Origin: Micromonospora sp. PLK6-60 | GTDB lineage: Bacteria > Actinomycetota > Actinomycetes > Mycobacteriales > Micromonosporaceae | DNA length: 64,000 nt | Direction: 5' to 3' | Assembly (NCBI RefSeq): GCF_019890675.1 | Contig: NZ_JAIOAA010000007.1 | Location: 186,001 to 250,000 of the forward strand | Shown here: in pieces, positions 60,270-64,000 of the stretch | Layout: every line of letters starts with the position of its first letter | Position numbering within the stretch: the stretch's first letter is position 1 | Position numbers and translations under genes: made by a program | The notes under the pieces: model-generated | Told to the model about the DNA's origin: nothing | What the model saw: the letters and a program-made list of their open reading frames with translations, nothing else | Database searches by the model: none

Positions 60270-60377
60270 GAGCGGATCGGGACTCGGACGACCCTGGGCG
60301 GTCGGCGGTACGCGTCGGCGCGCGCGAGGGCGGCCGCCGCACCCGGTCACGGGGCGGCGGCGGCCGATCAGGTCAGG

Positions 60378-60497
60378 TCAGGCGCGGCGAGCGTCCCGGC
60401 CGGCCAGGGCCGGGCGCCGGTTCCACGGACGGGCGACCAGGAGAAGGCCCCCCGTGGCCGGCGCGGCGGCCACGTTGATCAGGGCGTGCGCGAACAT
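60378..60497 (-). CDS. Small leaderless ORF upstream of erm
   Basis: A 39-codon frame beginning MFAHALINVAAAP with a Gly/Leu-rich middle and an Arg-rich end. Third-position G/C is about 35 of 38. Its ATG is 7 nt after TAGCCT, the same leaderless layout as several sure genes here. It ends 174 nt before the erm GTG, on the same strand, and could be a regulatory leader peptide or a small membrane protein. No homologue is recognised. Confidence 0.45.
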   Translation of the reverse strand: MFAHALINVAAAPATGGLLLVARPWNRRPALAGRDARRA

Positions 60498-60639
60498 GTC
60501 GGCCAGGCTAGTCGCCCGGTCGCTGCCCGGCGACGCAATTTCGCCCGCCGGCACGCGCCCACCCGGCGCCCGCCCCACCCCACGCGCCCCCGGCCTGCCG
60601 GACCGTGCCCCCGCGCGGCAGGCGGATGCCCGGCGCGGC

Positions 60640-60701
60640 AGGTGTTAATAAGGGGCCCCGCTACTACCGAATGCGTTAACAGGGGGCCCTTCCTTACACC
60701 T
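60640..60701. repeat. GGGGCCCC inverted repeat copy 5
   Basis: AGGTGTTAATAAGGGGCCCC at the left and GGGCCCTTCCTTACACCT at the right surround CTACTACCGAATGCGTTAAC. The GAATGCGTTAACAGGGGGCC part is the reverse complement of the copy 4 core. It includes the stop of the downstream oxidoreductase gene. Confidence 0.82.
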
Positions 60702-61593
60702 CGACGGTGCGGGACTGGGCGCGGGCGACCTCGGCGGCCCACAGCACCGCCACCACCTCCCGGCCGAACCGTACGTCGCAGCGGTGGTCCCGGGTGCCGG
60801 CGTCGATCTCCTCCAGCAGCTGGTCGATCGCGGTGCCGTAGGCGGTCAGCGCGCTGCCGTCGCCGGGCGGGACCACCTCGACGCCGTTCTCCCCGAAGAA
60901 GACGAAGTCCCGGGTGACCGCCGCGGGCGGCGCGTCCAGGGTGAGCGACAGCGAGCTGGTCGCGCCGCCGTCGTGGGTGAGCAGCAGGTGGACCAGGCCG
61001 CTCGGGCCGTCGGTGGCGGCGACCCGGGTGACCCGGCCGAGCACCGGCAGGACCAGCGACAGGGCGTGCGGGCCGATGTCCCACAGCGCGCCCTTCTCGT
61101 GCCGCCAGCGCGACTCGCCGTAGGGGTTGCCGGGCTGGAAGATGGAGGCGAACTGGGTGCCCCGGGCGTGCTGCCAGCCGCCCGCCGCGGCGGTGGCGGC
61201 CAGGAAGCCGGTGATGTTCGGGTGGTACCGCTGGGTGAAGAAGACCACCGAGGCGACGCCGCTCTGCTGCGCCGCGGCGACCACCCGGTCGGCGTCGGCG
61301 AGGCTGAGCGCCAGCGGCTTGTCCAGCAGCAGGTGCCGCCCCGCGGTGGCGGCCCGGAAGGCGATGTCGGCCTGCACGTCCGGCGGCAACGCCACCGCGA
61401 CCGCGTCACACGCGTCGATCAACGCGTCCACGTCCGGGAACACCGGTACGCCGTGCCGCGCGGCCAGCGCGCCGGCCCGCTCCGGGTTGCGGCCCCAGAC
61501 CCCGGCCAGGGTGGCGCGGGGGTGGGCGTCGATGGCCGCGGCGTGCGTCTCCGCCGCCCAGTGACCGGTGCCGAACAAGCCGAACCGCAGCAC
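60694..61593 (-). CDS. Gfo/Idh/MocA-family oxidoreductase
   Basis: A 299-residue NAD(P) enzyme: Rossmann GLFGTGHWAAETHA, GRNPERA, and the catalytic-region LLLDKPLALS with the conserved Lys-Pro, then an alpha/beta C-terminal domain (WDIGPHALSL). These enzymes act on sugars or inositols; substrate unknown. It is shorter than the usual 330-370 residues. Its stop lies within repeat copy 5. Confidence 0.88.
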   Translation of the reverse strand: MLRFGLFGTGHWAAETHAAAIDAHPRATLAGVWGRNPERAGALAARHGVPVFPDVDALIDACDAVAVALPPDVQADIAFRAATAGRHLLLDKPLALSLADADRVVAAAQQSGVASVVFFTQRYHPNITGFLAATAAAGGWQHARGTQFASIFQPGNPYGESRWRHEKGALWDIGPHALSLVLPVLGRVTRVAATDGPSGLVHLLLTHDGGATSSLSLTLDAPPAAVTRDFVFFGENGVEVVPPGDGSALTAYGTAIDQLLEEIDAGTRDHRCDVRFGREVVAVLWAAEVARAQSRTVEV

Positions 61594-61774
61594 GCATCCC
61601 CCAGCCGTCGTCCTCCGCCCCGGCCTGCGCCGGTGACCGTGATCCCACGCTATCCGGCCGGCCCGGCCGACGGGCGGCGACCGGCGGGAGAGCCGGGCGG
61701 CCCGGCCGACGGGCGTCGACCCGGCGGGAGAGCCGGGCGGCGGTCGCTACTACGCGGCTTAGTAGGCTGTGCCG

Positions 61775-61807
61775 GTGAACCGTACCGCGCCGGGATGGCG
61801 CCGATGA
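61775..61807 (+). CDS. Possible 10-codon leader ORF coupled to membrane-protein gene
   Basis: GTG 61775 is 6 nt after TAGGCT (61763-61768). The frame encodes about ten residues (MNRTAPGWRR) and ends TGA at 61805-61807, overlapping the next gene's ATG at 61804 in ATGA. Confidence 0.3.
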   Translation: MNRTAPGWRR

Positions 61808-62199
61808 CCAGCGCCGCGGCGGCCGGCTCGCCGGTGCACGGGCTCCTCGCGACGGCCGGCATCGTGCTGTCGCTCGTACTTGCCGGGTGGGCGCTGGTGG
61901 CGACGCTGCGGCACCGCGCCCCGGACCGGATCCAGTTCGCCGGCCTGGCGCTGCTGGAACTGGCGCTGCTCGGCCTCGCCGTGGTGGCGCTGGTCGCGCT
62001 CGGCGGCGGCGAGCGGCCGGGCGAGCCGGGCGCCTTCTTCGGCTATCTGGTGACCCTGGTCTGCCTGCCGCCGCTGGCCTGGGTGCTGGCCCGGATGGAG
62101 CCGACCCGCTGGGGCTCCGCGATCGTCTGCGCGATCTGCCTGGTGACCCCGGTGGTCGTGGTCCGCCTCCAGCAGACCTGGGAGGTGGTCGGTGGCTGA
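61804..62199 (+). CDS. Four-helix membrane protein, unknown family
   Basis: A 131-residue protein with four hydrophobic segments (about 12-33, 43-64, 73-95, 105-123), not matched to a family I recognise. ATG 61804 (or 61795) starts it. It overlaps the next gene by 8 nt, forming a two-gene unit of small membrane proteins. Confidence 0.75.
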   Translation: MTSAAAAGSPVHGLLATAGIVLSLVLAGWALVATLRHRAPDRIQFAGLALLELALLGLAVVALVALGGGERPGEPGAFFGYLVTLVCLPPLAWVLARMEPTRWGSAIVCAICLVTPVVVVRLQQTWEVVGG

Positions 62200-62596
62200 G
62201 CCGCAGGCGACCAACCGGGGGCCGGGCCGGCTGCTGATCGCGATCTACATCCTCTTCGCCATCGCGGCCACCTCGCGGGCCGGCTTGCAGATCGCCACCA
62301 AGTTCGACCGGGCGCCGGTGGCGTACCTGCTCTCCGCGGTGGCCGCGCTGATCTACATCGTGGCGGCGGTCGGGCTGGCCCGGGCCGGGCACGCCGGCCG
62401 GCGGACCGCCCTGCTCTGCTGCTCGATCGAGCTGGTCGGGGTGCTCGGGGTGGGCGTGCTCAGCCTGGCCGACCGGCAGCTCTTCCCGGACGAGACGGTC
62501 TGGTCCCAGTTCGGCAGCGGGTACGGCTACGTGCCGCTGGTGCTGCCGGTCCTCGGCCTGCTCTGGCTCTGGCGCACCCGCACCACCGCCACCTGA
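62192..62596 (+). CDS. Four-helix membrane protein, unknown family
   Basis: A 134-residue protein starting at GTG 62192, with four hydrophobic segments (about 13-32, 42-62, 70-90, 108-127) and a DETVWSQFGSGYGYVP loop before the last. Partner of the preceding gene by overlap; the pair could form a hetero-oligomer. No family recognised. Confidence 0.75.
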   Translation: MAEPQATNRGPGRLLIAIYILFAIAATSRAGLQIATKFDRAPVAYLLSAVAALIYIVAAVGLARAGHAGRRTALLCCSIELVGVLGVGVLSLADRQLFPDETVWSQFGSGYGYVPLVLPVLGLLWLWRTRTTAT

Positions 62597-62598
62597 CC

Positions 62599-62670
62599 GT
62601 CCCGCTCGCGCGCCGGGCGAGTCCCGCTCGCGCGCCGGGCGAGTCCCGCTCGCGCGCCGGGCGAGTCCCG
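62599..62670. repeat. 22-bp tandem repeat, three copies plus partial
   Basis: GTCCCGCTCGCGCGCCGGGCGA repeats exactly at 62599, 62621 and 62643, with a fourth start at 62665. It begins two bases after the preceding stop. The rest of the gap 62671-63029 carries an operator-like site and no gene. Confidence 0.92.
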
Positions 62671-62786
62671 CCTCGGTAGCCCGCGCCCACGGGTAGGCCC
62701 GTCGGCGGCCCGCCGGACACCACCTGGCGGGCATCGGCTCATCCGTCGGGCGTGTCGCGGTCGGGAAGCCTGGGCCTGCGCGAGCC

Positions 62787-62824
62787 TGATACCTCAGAGT
62801 CATATTGATACCCGAGAGGTATCA
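62787..62824. promoter_or_regulatory. Operator-like inverted and direct GATACC repeats, orphan
   Basis: TGATACCTC (62787-62795) is inverted at 62816-62824; TGATACC (62806-62812) and GGTATCA (62818-62824) form a second, tighter palindrome. The site is A+T-rich in a GC-rich region between two genes that both end here, so it has no obvious client. Confidence 0.45.
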
Positions 62825-63029
62825 CGCTCACGAAGGGATCCGCCGGCACCGGCGCACGGCGGGCGACCGGCCACGTCGTTCCCACCGGCCAGCCCGGCCA
62901 CCGCCTGGCTCGCCCGGGACCGCCCCACCCGCCGCACATCGGCCCATCCCCAGCCGGGGTTCGCCCCACCTGCCGCATACCGGGGCATCCCCCGCCGAGG
63001 ACCGCCCACCTGCCGCACCCGGCGCCCGG

Positions 63030-63788
63030 TCAGTCCTTGGGGCCGCCGGCGACGTAGATGACCTGGCCGGAGACGAAGGACGCGCCCTCGCTGGCGAGGA
63101 ACGACACGGTGTGCGCGACGTCCTCCGGGCGGCCGGTGCGGCGGACCGGGATCTCGGCGGCGGCGTGCTTCTGGAGGTCTTCGAAGCTGACCTTCATCCG
63201 GGCGGCGGTGGCGGCGGTCATCTCGGTGACGATGAAGCCCGGCGCGACCGCGTTGACGGTCACCCCGAACGGGCCCAGCTCGATGGCCAGGGTCTTGGTG
63301 AAGCCCTGGAGCCCGGCCTTGGCCGCCGAGTAGTTGGCCTGGCCGCGGTTGCCCAGCGCCGAGGTGCTGGAGAGGTTGACGATCCGGCCCCACTTCGCCT
63401 CGACCATGTGCTTCTGCGTCGCCTGGCTGAACAGGAACGAGCCGCGCAGGTGCACCCCCAGCACGGTGTCCCAGTCGGCGTCGGTCATCTTGAACAGCAG
63501 GTTGTCGCGGAGCACACCGGCGTTGTTGACCAGCACGGTCGGCGCGCCCAGCTCGGCGGCCACCCGCTGCACGGCGGCCTCGACCTGGGCCCGGTCGGCG
63601 ACGTCCGCGCCGACGCCGAGGGCCCGGCCGCCGGCCGCGGTGATCGCCTCCACCGTCTCCTTGGTGGCCGACTCCTCGATGTCGACCACGGCGACGGCCA
63701 GCCCGTCGGCGGCCAGCCGCCGGGCGGTGGCCGCACCGATGCCGCGCGCGGCGCCGGTGACGATGGCGACCCGCTGCTCCTCCGACAT
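63030..63788 (-). CDS. 3-oxoacyl-ACP reductase-like SDR (FabG family)
   Basis: A 252-residue classical SDR: TGAARGIGAATA cofactor motif, NNAGV, catalytic Ser in NLSSTSA, and Tyr/Lys in YSAAKAG. It reduces 3-oxoacyl thioesters, or a related ketone, with NADPH. GGGAGG precedes ATG 63788. Several FabG paralogues are usual, so its exact pathway is open. Confidence 0.88.
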   Translation of the reverse strand: MSEEQRVAIVTGAARGIGAATARRLAADGLAVAVVDIEESATKETVEAITAAGGRALGVGADVADRAQVEAAVQRVAAELGAPTVLVNNAGVLRDNLLFKMTDADWDTVLGVHLRGSFLFSQATQKHMVEAKWGRIVNLSSTSALGNRGQANYSAAKAGLQGFTKTLAIELGPFGVTVNAVAPGFIVTEMTAATAARMKVSFEDLQKHAAAEIPVRRTGRPEDVAHTVSFLASEGASFVSGQVIYVAGGPKD

Positions 63789-63845
63789 GACTACCTCCCG
63801 GTAACTTGTGGCTCGATCGGAGGAGCTTAACCCAGCCGTACGCGG

Positions 63846-63880
63846 CACGGCCCGCCGCCGAGCACCGGCGGCGGGCCGTG
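63846..63880. terminator. GC-rich hairpin terminator
   Basis: A perfect 15-bp stem CACGGCCCGCCGCCG/CGGCGGCGGGCCGTG with 5-nt loop, 21 bp past the stop of the gene on the right. No T-tract. Confidence 0.7.
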
Positions 63881-63900
63881 GGCGACGGCCTGCGGTCGTC

Positions 63901-64000
63901 CTACCAGGTGCGGCGCAGCCGGATCCAGCGGTAGCCGTGGCCGGCGAGCGCGACCCGATCCAGCTTGCCCACCTCCGGGTAGCCCCGGTCGGAGAGCACG
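63901..64000 (-). CDS. C-terminal fragment of probable alpha-amylase-family enzyme
   Basis: Thirty-two codons to TAG 63901 are visible; the rest is outside the window. The ending (LDRVALAGHGYRWIRLRR) resembles the last beta-strands of trehalose-synthase or amylase-type enzymes, where GYRW-L/I is frequent. Assignment is tentative. Confidence 0.4.
   Translation of the reverse strand, partial: VLSDRGYPEVGKLDRVALAGHGYRWIRLRRTW

Noticed and set aside
60505-60538. WhiB7-type promoter for the erm leader ORF
   Set aside because: An AAATTGCGT stretch lies upstream of TAGCCT, but the spacing of 22 bp is too long for a usual -35.

Overview
This 64 kb window is bacterial chromosome from a high-GC actinobacterium. 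Family-level traits point to Micromonosporaceae, most likely Micromonospora; this is inference, since no rRNA is present. Supporting signs are the very high G/C at third codon positions, frequent GTG starts, many apparently leaderless genes (a TANNNT hexamer 6-8 nt before the start codon), the order argS-lysA-hom-thrC...thrB-rho-rpmE-prfA-prmC-sua5...atpI-atpBEFHAGDC known from actinobacteria, and a family of GGGGCCCC inverted repeats. I see no phage, complete IS element, CRISPR array or rRNA. One tRNA gene (Arg, CCG) is present.

Layout. 1-12.1 kb: a DUF4126 fragment, DUF1540, an adenosylcobalamin-dependent mutase (MeaA/Ecm type), an ABC-2 exporter, 3-hydroxyacyl-CoA dehydrogenase, a MurA-family enzyme with Asp in place of the fosfomycin-target Cys, a PduO-type cobalamin adenosyltransferase, a VOC protein, a DedA protein, a LuxR-type two-component pair and a methyltransferase. 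12.1-22.7 kb: the F1Fo ATP synthase locus, read right to left from glyA. It is unusual because a terminator and an LCP cell-wall ligase gene lie between atpD and atpC, and atpC has its own promoter. 22.7-35 kb: an SDR/DUF2867 protein, a class A PBP, a tyrosine phosphatase, sua5, prmC, a TPR-GGDEF protein on the opposite strand, prfA, rpmE and rho with a long repetitive disordered insert. 35-48.3 kb: thrB, then an MFS transporter, a polysaccharide deacetylase, a repeat-rich gap of about 0.9 kb and an RND transporter, then thrC, hom, lysA and argS. The three-gene insertion separates thrB from thrC.

48.4-64 kb is more accessory: DUF3105 and DUF305 proteins, a transposase-derived protein, tRNA-Arg, a LigD-type NHEJ polymerase, a PEP mutase-like enzyme, MFS/HxlR and TetR/MMPL efflux modules with visible operators, an erythromycin-esterase homologue, DUF2795, and an Erm 23S rRNA methyltransferase. 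The Erm gene is preceded by a 39-codon apparently leaderless small ORF and by three mutually complementary segments overlapping its ribosome-binding site. An oxidoreductase, two small membrane proteins, a FabG-like reductase and the C-terminus of a probable alpha-amylase-family enzyme close the window.

How the parts work together. MeaA needs adenosylcobalamin, which the PduO-type enzyme makes. Argininyl-tRNA, lysine, threonine, translation release, Rho and ATP synthase genes form the housekeeping core. MMPL, MFS, RND, Ere and Erm genes form a drug-resistance fringe. The five GGGGCCCC repeats sit at gene ends, three of them exactly between convergent genes, where they would serve as bidirectional terminators. 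The least explained elements are the erm leader, the two structured elements at 38.46-38.75 kb, and the hairpin cluster upstream of rpmE.
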